A stretch of 35,186 nucleotides of DNA from [Collinsella] massiliensis (GTDB lineage: Bacteria > Actinomycetota > Coriobacteriia > Coriobacteriales > Coriobacteriaceae). The DNA lies in NCBI GenBank assembly GCA_000333815.1, contig CAPI01000123.1:1-35186 (forward strand), read 5' to 3'. This document shows positions 17,488 through 25,017 of this stretch, piece after piece. Under the pieces are notes generated by a model, which saw only the letters and a list, made by a program, of their open reading frames with translations, had not been told where the DNA came from and did no database searches. A program made the position numbers and the translations under genes. How positions within the stretch are numbered: the stretch's first letter is position 1; each line of letters starts with the position of its first letter.

Positions 17488-18270
17488 ATGCAGGCCCAGG
17501 AAGTTATCGACCATCTTGAGGCGCTGGGAACGTGGGTCGATTGGAACAAGACCCGGGACATCGTGCTCGCGGGCGATGTGACACGCGAGATTGAACGTGT
17601 GGGCGTGACGTGGGTCGCCACGATGGCATGCGTACACGACGCGGTTGCGCACGGCATCGATCTGCTCATCACGCACGAAAATCCATTTTATGCCCCCTCG
17701 ACCGATCCGCACCGCCTCGTATATCGACAGCGGGAAGAGAAGCGCGCGCTTATAGAAGAGAACGGCATGGTCGTTTATCGGTGTCATGACGTGTGGGACA
17801 AGGTTCCCGGCGTGGGCGTCGCCGACTGTTGGGCGAAGATTTTGGGTCTGCCGTGCACCCGGAAGGTCGAATCGTATATCCAGCACGCGCGTGTTGAGCC
17901 TGTGAGCGTCCGAGATTTTGCGCGCCGGGTGGCCGCCGCCCTTGCGCCGTATGGTGAGGAATCGGTTTGGGTGGTAGGCGATCTTGACGCTCAGGTACGC
18001 GAAGTAGGTCTAGGTACGGGCGCGGCGACTGATGTCTGCAGGATGCTTGAGCAGCCGTGCGACGTTTGCATTGTTGCCGATGACGGCATCAGCAATTTCC
18101 ATGACGTGCAGCTGGCGATAGATGCGGGGGTGCCGCTGATCGTAGTGAACCATGCGTGCTGCGAGAAGCCGGGTATTGACGCGATGGTCGCGTATCTGGC
18201 GGACGCGTTTCCCGGATTGGATGCGGTGCGTTTGAGCGAGGGCTACGCCATTCACGCCATTATGGGCTGA
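17488..18270 (+). CDS. Nif3-like dinuclear-metal protein
   Basis: 260 residues resembling the NIF3/YqfO/DUF34 family (often labelled GTP cyclohydrolase I type 2-like). The N-terminal metal motif, usually THHP, reads THENP at His63-Glu64; HDVWD at 100-104 supplies the family Asp; and NHACCE (His222, Glu226) matches the C-terminal GH-x-x-TE ligand pair. A hydrolase-like role on a small metabolite or cofactor is suggested for the family, but no reaction is firm. It begins 11 bp after nagA with GGAGGTAATC as ribosome site, so it belongs to the amino-sugar operon. Its role there is unknown. Confidence 0.8.
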   Translation: MQAQEVIDHLEALGTWVDWNKTRDIVLAGDVTREIERVGVTWVATMACVHDAVAHGIDLLITHENPFYAPSTDPHRLVYRQREEKRALIEENGMVVYRCHDVWDKVPGVGVADCWAKILGLPCTRKVESYIQHARVEPVSVRDFARRVAAALAPYGEESVWVVGDLDAQVREVGLGTGAATDVCRMLEQPCDVCIVADDGISNFHDVQLAIDAGVPLIVVNHACCEKPGIDAMVAYLADAFPGLDAVRLSEGYAIHAIMG

Positions 18271-18327
18271 TTCTCGCTGTGCTTTGCGAGCGGGGTACTG
18301 CTTGCGAGGCGTACACGCTTATCCTAT

Positions 18328-18366
18328 CGCCTCCTGCGCCCCGCACGCCGCGGTGCGCAGGAGGCG
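18328..18366. terminator. Strong hairpin after the amino-sugar operon
   Basis: Perfect 12-bp arms CGCCTCCTGCGC (18328-18339) and GCGCAGGAGGCG (18355-18366) enclose a 15-nt loop. There is no T-run on either side, so it may slow or end transcription only weakly, or act as an mRNA end-stabiliser. Confidence 0.5.
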
Positions 18367-18450
18367 GCGTGATGATACACTGCAAGGCGCGACGAGCTTA
18401 TAAGAGCTTGTCCAGGTGGTATGCCATCCGGTTGATTCTACGGAGTGCCC

Positions 18451-19263
18451 ATGCAGGTCATAGCCCAGACGAAGACGCTTTATCCCTCCCTGACCAAATC
18501 CGAGCGCAAAGTCGCCGATTTCGTTCTCGAGCACGGGGGCGAATTGGTGCATATGACGCTCTCGGAGCTTGCGCGGCGCATCGGGGTGGGCGAGGCGACG
18601 GTGGTGCGCTTTTGCCAGAAGATTGACCTGGGTGGATTTCAGGAGCTCAAGTTCTACCTGGAACTTGAGATTGACGAGTCAAAGCAGGATGCCGGCGAGG
18701 GGCCTGAGGGTATCAAGCAGAATCTTATCGACAATATCGAATTCACCTATTCGATGCTGTCTCAAGGCGAGCTTGAGCAGGTGCTCGATGCCATCCACGA
18801 TGCTGAGGAGGTTTTTTTCTACGGCATCGGAACGAGTGGCCTGTCCGCTTCGATGGGCGAGGCGCGCCTGTTCCGTTACGGCAAGCGAACTCGTGCCGTC
18901 ACCGACTCGCATGTTCAGATGATGCAGTCGAGTCTGTGCGATTCGTCGAGTCTGCTTATCGCCGTATCGGTTTCGGGTGAGACGAAGGACCTCATCGAAT
19001 CGGTCGGGGCCGCGCGGAGCGCCGGCGCCCAGGTCGTCGCAATCACCAGCTACGCGAACTCTTCTCTTGCAAAACTCGCTGATCACGTGTTCATCACGTA
19101 TGACAAGATGAGCTTTCTCGAGGGCGGTACGTTCTCGAGCGCGGTATCGCAAATCTACGTGCTCGATGTGATCACGACGAGCTATGCCCTTCGCTATAGC
19201 GATGATGTTGCGCGGGTGCAGGAAAAGATTGGCTGGTCGATGATGAGCAAGGTGAACGTGTAG
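18451..19263 (+). CDS. RpiR-family sugar-phosphate-sensing regulator
   Basis: 270 residues. The N-terminal HTH_6 domain shows LTKSERKVADFVLEH followed by the helix-turn-helix TLSELARRIGVGEATVVRFC (residues 36-55). The SIS domain at about 105-240 includes FYGIGTSGLSA and AVSVSGETKDLI, the sugar-phosphate-binding loops. Proteins of this type sense phosphosugars and usually control adjacent amino-sugar genes. The ATG at 18451 has CGGAG six bases upstream; the in-frame GTG at 18445 is too close to it. It is downstream of the PTS-nanE-nagA operon in the same direction, and a GlcNAc-6-P, ManNAc-6-P or GlcN-6-P ligand is a reasonable inference. Confidence 0.92.
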   Translation: MQVIAQTKTLYPSLTKSERKVADFVLEHGGELVHMTLSELARRIGVGEATVVRFCQKIDLGGFQELKFYLELEIDESKQDAGEGPEGIKQNLIDNIEFTYSMLSQGELEQVLDAIHDAEEVFFYGIGTSGLSASMGEARLFRYGKRTRAVTDSHVQMMQSSLCDSSSLLIAVSVSGETKDLIESVGAARSAGAQVVAITSYANSSLAKLADHVFITYDKMSFLEGGTFSSAVSQIYVLDVITTSYALRYSDDVARVQEKIGWSMMSKVNV

Positions 19264-19442
19264 CAGCTTGTTGCCGCCGGCGTTTCGATAGATGTGCATC
19301 TGCGGCTGTGATTGCATACAGTTGTTAAGGAGCCGTGCCTCCGATTCACGCGGGGTGCGAGGCTCCATGTCTATCGCTACAATCTTCTACGAACAGCAGT
19401 CTTCCGGCGCCGTGCCCGCCGATTCGAATCGAAGGAGCCCCC

Positions 19443-20909
19443 ATGCTCATCTACAACAGCGCTACGCACGCGAAAGAGGAGTTTCAGCCCATCGAGGCCG
19501 GCAAGGTGCGCATGTACGTGTGCGGCCCCACAGTCTACGACAACATCCACATCGGCAACGCGCGCACGTTCATCTCCTTCGACGTGATCCGTCGCTGGCT
19601 CATCGCGAGCGGCTACGAGGTCACGTTCGCGCAGAACCTCACCGACGTGGACGACAAGATCATCAACCGCGCGAATGAGCAGGGGCGCACGGCCGCCGAG
19701 GTCGCCGAGGAGTTCTCGAAGAAGTTCATCGACGTCATGCACCGCGCGAACGTGCTCGACCCGGACGTGCGCCCGCGCGCTACGAAGGAGATCGGCCCCA
19801 TGATCGGCATGATCAAGAGCCTCATCGAGCAAGGGCACGCCTACGCGGCCGACAACGGCGACGTGTACTTCTCGGTGCGCAGCGATCCCAGCTACGGTGA
19901 GGTGTCCGGTCGCAAGATCGACGACCTCATGGTGGGCGCGCGAATCGAGGAGAACGAGGACAAGCGCGATCCGCTCGATTTCGCGCTCTGGAAGGCCGCG
20001 AAGCCCGGCGAGCCCAGCTGGCCGAGCCCCTGGGGCGACGGCCGCCCCGGCTGGCACACCGAGTGCGCCGCCATGGTGCATCGCTACCTGGGCGTGCCGA
20101 TCGACATCCACGGCGGCGGCTCCGACCTGGCCTTCCCGCACCACGAGAACGAGTGCGCCCAGGCTACGTGCGCGTGGCACGAGGGGTTCGCGAACACGTG
20201 GATGCACACGGGGATGCTGCTCGTGGACGGCGAGAAGATGTCGAAGAGCCTCGGCAACTTCTTCACGCTCGAGGAGGTGCTCGAGAAGCACTCCGCCGCG
20301 GCGCTGCGCCTGCTCATGCTGCAGACGCACTACCGCTCGCCGCTCGATTTCTCGTGGGAGCGCCTCGAGGGCGCGGAGAACTCGCTCGCGCGCATCGCGG
20401 GCACGGTGCGGAACCTCAAGTGGGCGGCCGACCACGCTGAAGGGGAGCCGGACGCCGAGCTCGCGGCCGGTCTCACGGCTGCCATGGAGCGCGCCGCCGC
20501 CGAGTACGAGGCATGCATGAACGACGACTTCAACACGGCGGGCGCGGTCGCCGCGTACTTCCAGCTCGTGACCGAGGCGAACACGTACCTCGACCAGGCC
20601 GCGGGCGCTGTCGACCCTGAAGCTGCGCGCGTGTGCGGCGCCGTGATCGCGGGCGCCCTCGCGCAGCTCGGCGTCGAGCTGCCGCAGCAGGAGGAGCCGC
20701 TGCCCGTTGGGCTCTTGGGCGTCGCCGCGGGGCTCGTGGGCTACACGGGCGACGATGTGGACGAGGCCGCCGAGCGCATCCTCGCCGCCCGCGCCGAGGC
20801 CCGCGCCGCCAAGGATTGGGGAACGGCCGACGCCATCCGCGACCAGCTACGCGACATGGGCCTCGTCATCGAGGACACCGCCGCCGGCAGCCGCATCAAG
20901 CGCGCCTAG
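19443..20909 (+). CDS. cysS: Cysteinyl-tRNA synthetase
   Basis: CysRS charges tRNA-Cys. 488 residues, full length. Residues visible include CGPTVYD with Zn ligand Cys27, the HIGN signature at 36-39, GWHTECAAM and FPHHENE (further Zn ligands), KMSKSLGN, and the C-terminal DALR-type helical region. The ATG at 19443 follows AAGGAGCCCCC; the earlier in-frame start at 19335 would add a leader with no similarity. A TACAAT -10-like box lies at 19378-19383, so the gene probably has its own promoter. In Bacillus cysS is followed by mrnC, rlmB and rae1/yacP; here rlmB and rae1 follow but Mini-III is missing and other genes intervene. Confidence 0.97.
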   Translation: MLIYNSATHAKEEFQPIEAGKVRMYVCGPTVYDNIHIGNARTFISFDVIRRWLIASGYEVTFAQNLTDVDDKIINRANEQGRTAAEVAEEFSKKFIDVMHRANVLDPDVRPRATKEIGPMIGMIKSLIEQGHAYAADNGDVYFSVRSDPSYGEVSGRKIDDLMVGARIEENEDKRDPLDFALWKAAKPGEPSWPSPWGDGRPGWHTECAAMVHRYLGVPIDIHGGGSDLAFPHHENECAQATCAWHEGFANTWMHTGMLLVDGEKMSKSLGNFFTLEEVLEKHSAAALRLLMLQTHYRSPLDFSWERLEGAENSLARIAGTVRNLKWAADHAEGEPDAELAAGLTAAMERAAAEYEACMNDDFNTAGAVAAYFQLVTEANTYLDQAAGAVDPEAARVCGAVIAGALAQLGVELPQQEEPLPVGLLGVAAGLVGYTGDDVDEAAERILAARAEARAAKDWGTADAIRDQLRDMGLVIEDTAAGSRIKRA

Positions 20910-20913
20910 ATGT

Positions 20914-20948
20914 AATGGGTTGGTTGGGGACGTGTTCTTTTCAACCCA
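20914..20948. repeat. Palindromic repeat family B, copy 1
   Basis: ATGGGTTGGTTGGGGACGTG followed by TTCTTTTCAACCCAT, with outer arms ATGGGTTG/CAACCCAT. It is nearly identical to two copies at 26405-26509. It lies a few bases after the cysS stop. Confidence 0.85.
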
Positions 20949-20951
20949 TTT

Positions 20952-21017
20952 TGCAAAATAACCCCAGGGGTAATTTTACATTCGACATGAAGACCGCCTC
21001 TTGTTAGGGGCGGTCTT
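20952..21017. repeat. Left direct repeat bracketing the DUF1016 gene (family D palindrome plus terminator)
   Basis: These 66 bp match 22122-22187 without gaps at an offset of 1170 bp, with ten differences by eye. The core 20973-20998 is identical to 22143-22168. The first part is an imperfect palindrome around CCCCAGGGG; the second is the terminator hairpin listed separately. Confidence 0.85.
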
Positions 21018-21020
21018 TTT
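20991..21020 (+). terminator. Rho-independent terminator after cysS
   Basis: Arms AGACCGCC (20991-20998) and GGCGGTCT (21009-21016), followed by a T-tract that runs to 21020. Confidence 0.85.
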
Positions 21021-21108
21021 GGTCAGGGCTCTTGCACGGTATCGAACATATGTCCGTACGTGGTCGTAGCATACGTGCATGGTGAAACCCACGGGGTGGG
21101 AGGCGCGT

Positions 21109-22107
21109 ATGCTGGAAAATGGGAGCGACTATCTGCTGGTGTTGAGCCAAGTGAAACGGGAGATCGCGCAAACGCGGGCACGGGCTGTGAGCCGTGTCAA
21201 CTCGGAACTGATCTGCATGTATTGGAGGATCGGGACTCTATTAGACGCGCGGAGCTTCTGGGGATCCAAATCAATTGAAACGCTCTCTCAAGATATACGT
21301 ACAGCTTTTCCAGGGATCAGGGGCTTTTCCGTACGCTATTTGAAATACATGATGAAATTCGCGCGTGAGACCGAGTGGGAAATTGTGCAAACAGTGTTTG
21401 CACACATTAGCTGGTCTCACAACATCGCATTGATGAATAAAACGCAAAGCTCCGATGAATGTCTCTGGTATGCGAAAGCCTCTATCGCAAATGGCTGGTC
21501 ACATTCGGTGCTCATCCACCAAATCGAGTCTCATCTGTATGAGCGCCAAGCGCTATCGACCTCGTTGAACAATTTCAATCGCACGCTGCCGGAACCCGAA
21601 AGCGAGCTTGCACAGCAGGCGCTCAAGGATCCATTCATCTTCGATTTCATCACAGCGCAGCAAAGCCGGACCGAGCGCGATATCGAAGAGCAGATGGTTG
21701 AGAACGTGACGAAGGTGCTCCTTGAGCTGGGAACCGGCTTCGCATTCATGGGCAACCAGTATCACCTTACCGTGGGCGGCGATGATTTCTATATCGATTT
21801 GCTGTTCTACAACGTGCGACTGCATTGCTATTTGGTAGTTGAGCTTAAGAACGAGAAGTTCAAGCCGGAGTTCACGGGCAAGCTCGGGTTCTATGTATCG
21901 GTGGTGGACGATATGCTGGCAGGTGAGCTCGATAATCCCACCATCGGACTTGTGCTCTGCAAGGAGAAGAACGATGTGGTGGCGGAGTACGCGTTGCGCA
22001 GTATCGACCAGCCCGTGGGCATCAGCGCGTATCGTTTGGGGGATGAACTGCCCGAAGGCTATCGGAATGTATTGCCGACCCCGGAGGACTTGCAGACAAG
22101 GCTGTGA
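21109..22107 (+). CDS. DUF1016/YhcG-like PDDEXK nuclease
   Basis: 332 residues. The N-terminal DUF1016 helical domain (about 1-155) includes LCMYWRIG-like ICMYWRIG, GFSVRYLKYMMKFA and SWSHNIALMNK. The C-terminal PDDEXK-type nuclease domain shows FYIDLLFYN (Asp230) and VVELK (Glu245, Lys247). Family members are linked to restriction, DNA repair and mobile DNA, but the substrate of this one is unknown. I prefer the ATG at 21109, which follows GGGTGGGAGG; the ATG at 21079 is upstream in frame. Codon and base use are clearly more A+T-rich than the neighbours. With the direct repeats on both sides this points to a transferred cassette. Confidence 0.88.
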   Translation: MLENGSDYLLVLSQVKREIAQTRARAVSRVNSELICMYWRIGTLLDARSFWGSKSIETLSQDIRTAFPGIRGFSVRYLKYMMKFARETEWEIVQTVFAHISWSHNIALMNKTQSSDECLWYAKASIANGWSHSVLIHQIESHLYERQALSTSLNNFNRTLPEPESELAQQALKDPFIFDFITAQQSRTERDIEEQMVENVTKVLLELGTGFAFMGNQYHLTVGGDDFYIDLLFYNVRLHCYLVVELKNEKFKPEFTGKLGFYVSVVDDMLAGELDNPTIGLVLCKEKNDVVAEYALRSIDQPVGISAYRLGDELPEGYRNVLPTPEDLQTRL

Positions 22108-22120
22108 GCGCGGGGCACCC

Positions 22121-22151
22121 ATGTAAAAACACCCTAGGGGTTATTTTACAT
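22121..22151. repeat. Palindromic repeat family D, copy 2
   Basis: 31 bp starting ATGTAAAAACACCCTAGGGG, an imperfect palindrome centred on CCCTAGGGG. It is the first part of the right-hand direct repeat and is also inverted relative to copy 3 at 22193-22223 (one mismatch). Confidence 0.85.
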
Positions 22152-22187
22152 TCGACATGAAGACCGCCCCTCACCAGGGGCGGTCTT
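22122..22187. repeat. Right direct repeat bracketing the DUF1016 gene
   Basis: Counterpart of 20952-21017, with ten differences over 66 bp by eye and a perfect 26-bp core at 22143-22168. It contains a hairpin with perfect 11-bp arms AGACCGCCCCT (22161-22171) and AGGGGCGGTCT (22176-22186), which may terminate the nuclease transcript, although the T-run seen on the left copy is missing. Confidence 0.85.
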
Positions 22188-22192
22188 GTGCT

Positions 22193-22223
22193 ATGTAAAA
22201 TAACCCCTGGGGTGTTTTTACAT
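22193..22223. repeat. Palindromic repeat family D, copy 3
   Basis: 31 bp starting ATGTAAAATAACCCCTGGGG. It is the reverse complement of copy 2 with one mismatch, so the two form a 31-bp inverted repeat around a terminator hairpin. The stop codon of ogt lies inside it. Confidence 0.85.
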
Positions 22224-22721
22224 GCGGGGATGGATGCGCTCGTGTTCTAGCAGCTTGAGCTTGCGTTCAATGCCTCCGGCGTAGCCAGTGAGGCTGCCGT
22301 CCGCTCCGATGACGCGATGGCAGGGGATGATGATCGATACGGGATTGTGCCCCACGGCGCCGCCGACCGCCCGAGCGGAAACGCGGTCGACGCCGCGCTG
22401 CGCCGCGAACCGTTGGGCGATTACGCCGTAGGTGGTCGTCTCGCCGTACGGGGTTTGCAGAAGAATCGCCCACACGTCCTGGCGAAATGCCGAGCCAGCA
22501 GGATGCAAGGGCGGCAGCTGCTCGGGGCGCTCGCCTGCGAAGTACGCATCGAGCCAGAAGCGCGCCTGCATGAGAACGGGGGTCTCGCATTCCGCGTGCT
22601 CGGAAGGTAGAGCCGCGCCGAAATACTTCTGCCCGACGAACCACGCGCCGGTGAGTCCGAGCTCATCGGCGGCGAGCAGCATGGTGCCCAGGGGAGATTC
22701 GTACTGTTGGATTGCAACCAT
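22218..22721 (-). CDS. ogt: Methylated-DNA--[protein]-cysteine S-methyltransferase
   Basis: This suicide repair protein moves alkyl groups from O6-alkylguanine to its own cysteine. 167 residues. The active-site motif IIPCHRVIG and the preceding RAVGGAVGHNP (Asn-hinge/arginine-finger region) are plain, as is the helix-turn-helix part around FRQDVWAILLQTPYGETTTYG. I start at 22721 because GGAGGCGCC precedes that ATG on the minus strand; longer in-frame starts have no similarity. It is convergent with the nuclease gene and divergent from rlmB. The short name ogt is used because no Ada domain is present. Confidence 0.94.
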   Translation of the reverse strand: MVAIQQYESPLGTMLLAADELGLTGAWFVGQKYFGAALPSEHAECETPVLMQARFWLDAYFAGERPEQLPPLHPAGSAFRQDVWAILLQTPYGETTTYGVIAQRFAAQRGVDRVSARAVGGAVGHNPVSIIIPCHRVIGADGSLTGYAGGIERKLKLLEHERIHPRM

Positions 22722-22887
22722 GGCGCCTCCGGATCCGCAGCCAGCTTTATCTGCATGATACGCCGTGCGTCGTGTCGCGCACGGCACGCGATGGCATGGA
22801 GAACGGCGCGCCGAGCGCGTCCGGGCTATGCGGGTGCCGGGCAGTTCCGTATACTTACGGTTCATACGCAATCGTGAGGAGTGGAAC

Positions 22888-23805
22888 ATGGGTCGTCAGC
22901 GGCGAGAGCAGCGTCAGCAGTCCGATGCGGGAAGGTCGCGTCGGGAGGCGGGGCGCGCGCAATCGTCCCAAGGCCGCCGCGGAACGACGGGCGCGCGGCC
23001 AGATAAGCGCGCTGTCGGTACGCCCGAGCGCCACCCCTCCGCCCGAGCCCAGCAGCCTGCGCCCACCCGCCCCGCTGGCGCCTACATCGAGGGCCGCCGC
23101 GCCGCCGCGGAGGCGCTGCGCACGGGCTTCCCCGTGAAGCGCGCGCTCGTGGCGGAGGGCGAGGGGCGCGACGCCGCGCTTGTCGCGCTCGTGGCGGACG
23201 TCCAGGCTGCCGGCATCCCCGTGCGCCGCGTATCGCGCGCGGAGCTCGACGCGCTTTCCGCGCACGGTGCGCACCAGGGCATCGCGCTCGAGGTCGGGGC
23301 GTTCCCGTACGCTGACCTCGCGGACGTGATCGCGCGCGCAGGCGACGGCCCCGCCCTCGTGGTGGTGCTCGACCACGTGACCGACGCGGGCAACTTCGGC
23401 GCCATCGTGCGCTCGGCCGAGGTTGTGGGCGCGGCGGGCGTGGTCATCGCGAGCAAGCGCGCCGCCGAGGTGACCGTCGCGACCTACAAGACCTCCGCCG
23501 GAGCCGTCATGCACCTGCCCATCGCGCGCGTGCCGAACATCGCGCGTGCACTCGAGGATCTGAAAACGGCGGGCTTCTGGGCGGTTGGAGCGAGCGAGCA
23601 TGCCGACGCCGTGTGCTGGGAGACGCCGCTCGCCGGGCGCATCGCGCTCGTGATGGGTTCCGAGGGCGACGGTATCAGCCGGCTCGTGCTCGAGACCTGC
23701 GATGACCTCACGCGGCTGCCGCAGCGCGGGCAAACGGAGAGCCTGAACGTGGCGCAGGCCGCGACGGCGCTCTGCTACGAATGGCTGCGCCAGAACCAGG
23801 CGTGA
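22888..23805 (+). CDS. rlmB: 23S rRNA (guanosine-2'-O-)-methyltransferase, SpoU/TrmH family
   Basis: 305 residues. Residues 1-65 are a basic Arg/Gln-rich extension; 66-140 form the substrate-binding domain starting YIEGRRAAAEAL. The SPOUT methyltransferase domain shows the three motifs: LDHVTDAGNFGAIVRSAEVVGA, LVMGSEGDGISRLV, and LPQRGQTESLNVAQAATALCYEW. It methylates a guanosine ribose in 23S rRNA, or a related target; the RlmB assignment rests on family resemblance and its place near cysS and rae1. The ATG at 22888 follows GTGAGGAGTGG. A TATACT -10-like box lies at 22850-22855, facing away from ogt. Confidence 0.92.
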   Translation: MGRQRREQRQQSDAGRSRREAGRAQSSQGRRGTTGARPDKRAVGTPERHPSARAQQPAPTRPAGAYIEGRRAAAEALRTGFPVKRALVAEGEGRDAALVALVADVQAAGIPVRRVSRAELDALSAHGAHQGIALEVGAFPYADLADVIARAGDGPALVVVLDHVTDAGNFGAIVRSAEVVGAAGVVIASKRAAEVTVATYKTSAGAVMHLPIARVPNIARALEDLKTAGFWAVGASEHADAVCWETPLAGRIALVMGSEGDGISRLVLETCDDLTRLPQRGQTESLNVAQAATALCYEWLRQNQA

Positions 23806-23900
23806 GGCGGTCTCGCGTCTACGCTTTCACCGGTTGCGCGGGCATACAAGCCTCCGCACCCGAGACGGGACGTGCGTTTTTTCTTCGCGAGCCCAAATAA
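23806..23900. other. Short spacer after rlmB
   Basis: No gene. A weak GTCTCG/CGAGAC pair spans about 23810-23866 and a run of six T follows a GTGCG stem end near 23875-23882, so rlmB transcription may end here. The evidence is weak. Confidence 0.3.
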
Positions 23901-24082
23901 TGGTGGTCAAATTCAGATATGCACGATTCGTCGCGTGCGGAGGGCGCTTGATCGAAGCAAATATGGTCTGAACGCCGTAAAATAAGGGCAAAATGGCGGG
24001 AAAACCGGCCATTTTGGAAGGTTTGCGGATGATCTGCGGCACATCGCGGCGCCTCCATCGTGCATATCTGAATTCCACCACC
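23901..24082. mobile_element. MITE-like element with 27-bp terminal inverted repeats
   Basis: Left end 23901-23927 (TGGTGGT...AATTCAGATATGCACGAT) and right end 24056-24082 are reverse complements with two mismatches in 27. The 182-bp element has no coding frame. Inside is a second hairpin with AAAATGGC and GCCATTTT-like arms near 23990-24015. It could be a miniature transposon derivative or a transcribed hairpin RNA. I cannot identify a target-site duplication. Confidence 0.6.
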
Positions 24083-24130
24083 ACAAAACGCTGCCGCGCG
24101 ATGAAAAACGCGACGCGCGCCAGGGGATGC

Positions 24131-24159
24131 ATGTAAAATAACCCCTGGGGTAATTTTAC
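24131..24159. repeat. Palindromic repeat family D, copy 4
   Basis: ATGTAAAATAACCCCTGGGG followed by TAATTTTAC, the same imperfect palindrome as near the DUF1016 gene. It ends 20 bp before the rae1 start codon. Confidence 0.85.
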
Positions 24160-24179
24160 CTTGAAGCAAAGGGGGCGAG

Positions 24180-24884
24180 ATGGGCAAGAAGAGCAGGCAA
24201 AAGGCGAAGGCGAAGCGCTTCGGCGAGGGCTCGGCCAAGCCCATCGTGAGCGCGAGCACGTACGGCGCGGGCAACGCGTTCGCCTCGGCGTTCGCACCGG
24301 CGAGCATCGTCGACCCGGCGCGGGGCACCAACGCGCGCGGCCAACTCGAGCTGCTCGTCGTCGACGGCTACAACGTCATCCATGCGAGCCCGCGCTACGA
24401 GCGCCTCGTCTCCGACCATTCGGACGACCCCTATTCCCGTGACGTGCACGAACGTGCCCGCACCGCTCTCATAGCCGACGTCGCCGCCTTCGCGCAGCAC
24501 CGCTACGAGCCGGTGATCGTGTTCGACGGCGCGGGCAACGTCTCGGCCGACCGCCCGAACCTCCCGCAGGCGGGCGTGCGCATCGAGTTCTCGCCCACGG
24601 GCGTCTCGGCCGACACCGTGGTCCAGCGCCTGTGTACGGAGGCGCGCGAAGCCGGGCGCGCATGCTCCGTGGTGACGAGCGACGGCACCATCCAGGCGAC
24701 GGTCATGGGCAAGGGTGTCACGCGCATCTCGGCGCGCATGTTCGTGGAGGAGATGCAGCTCTTCGACGCCGATGTCAAGGAGGCCGAGGAAGCTCCGGAC
24801 ATCAAGCTCACGCTCGGCAGCCGCCTCTCACCCGACGCCGTGGCGAAGCTCGCGGCGCTGCGCGACGCCACCCTGCGCGGATAG
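24180..24884 (+). CDS. rae1: NYN-domain ribonuclease of the YacP/Rae1 family
   Basis: 234 residues. An N-terminal basic extension (MGKKSRQKAKAKRFGEG and onward to about 55) precedes the PIN-like NYN domain. That domain shows LLVVDGYNVIHASPRY at about 60-75, VIVFDGAGN with further acidic residues, VEFSPTG-type IEFSPTGVSADTVVQRL, and VVTSDGTIQ. In Bacillus subtilis Rae1 is a ribosome-associated endoribonuclease encoded just after cysS-mrnC-rlmB. The gene order here fits, and the symbol is given by that analogy. The ATG at 24180 follows AAGGGGGCGAG. The basic tail is longer than in Bacillus and could aid ribosome binding, which is a guess. Confidence 0.85.
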   Translation: MGKKSRQKAKAKRFGEGSAKPIVSASTYGAGNAFASAFAPASIVDPARGTNARGQLELLVVDGYNVIHASPRYERLVSDHSDDPYSRDVHERARTALIADVAAFAQHRYEPVIVFDGAGNVSADRPNLPQAGVRIEFSPTGVSADTVVQRLCTEAREAGRACSVVTSDGTIQATVMGKGVTRISARMFVEEMQLFDADVKEAEEAPDIKLTLGSRLSPDAVAKLAALRDATLRG

Positions 24885-25017
24885 CCGGCGCCTATCGCGG
24901 CGACCAAGCGGCCCGTGAGCACCTCCGCACCTCGTGTCCCGCACCCCGTTCCCGCATGCTGCCGTGTCGTGCCATACTAAGGGCACAAGCGGGCAAATGC
25001 GAACGAAGGGGGCGGCG

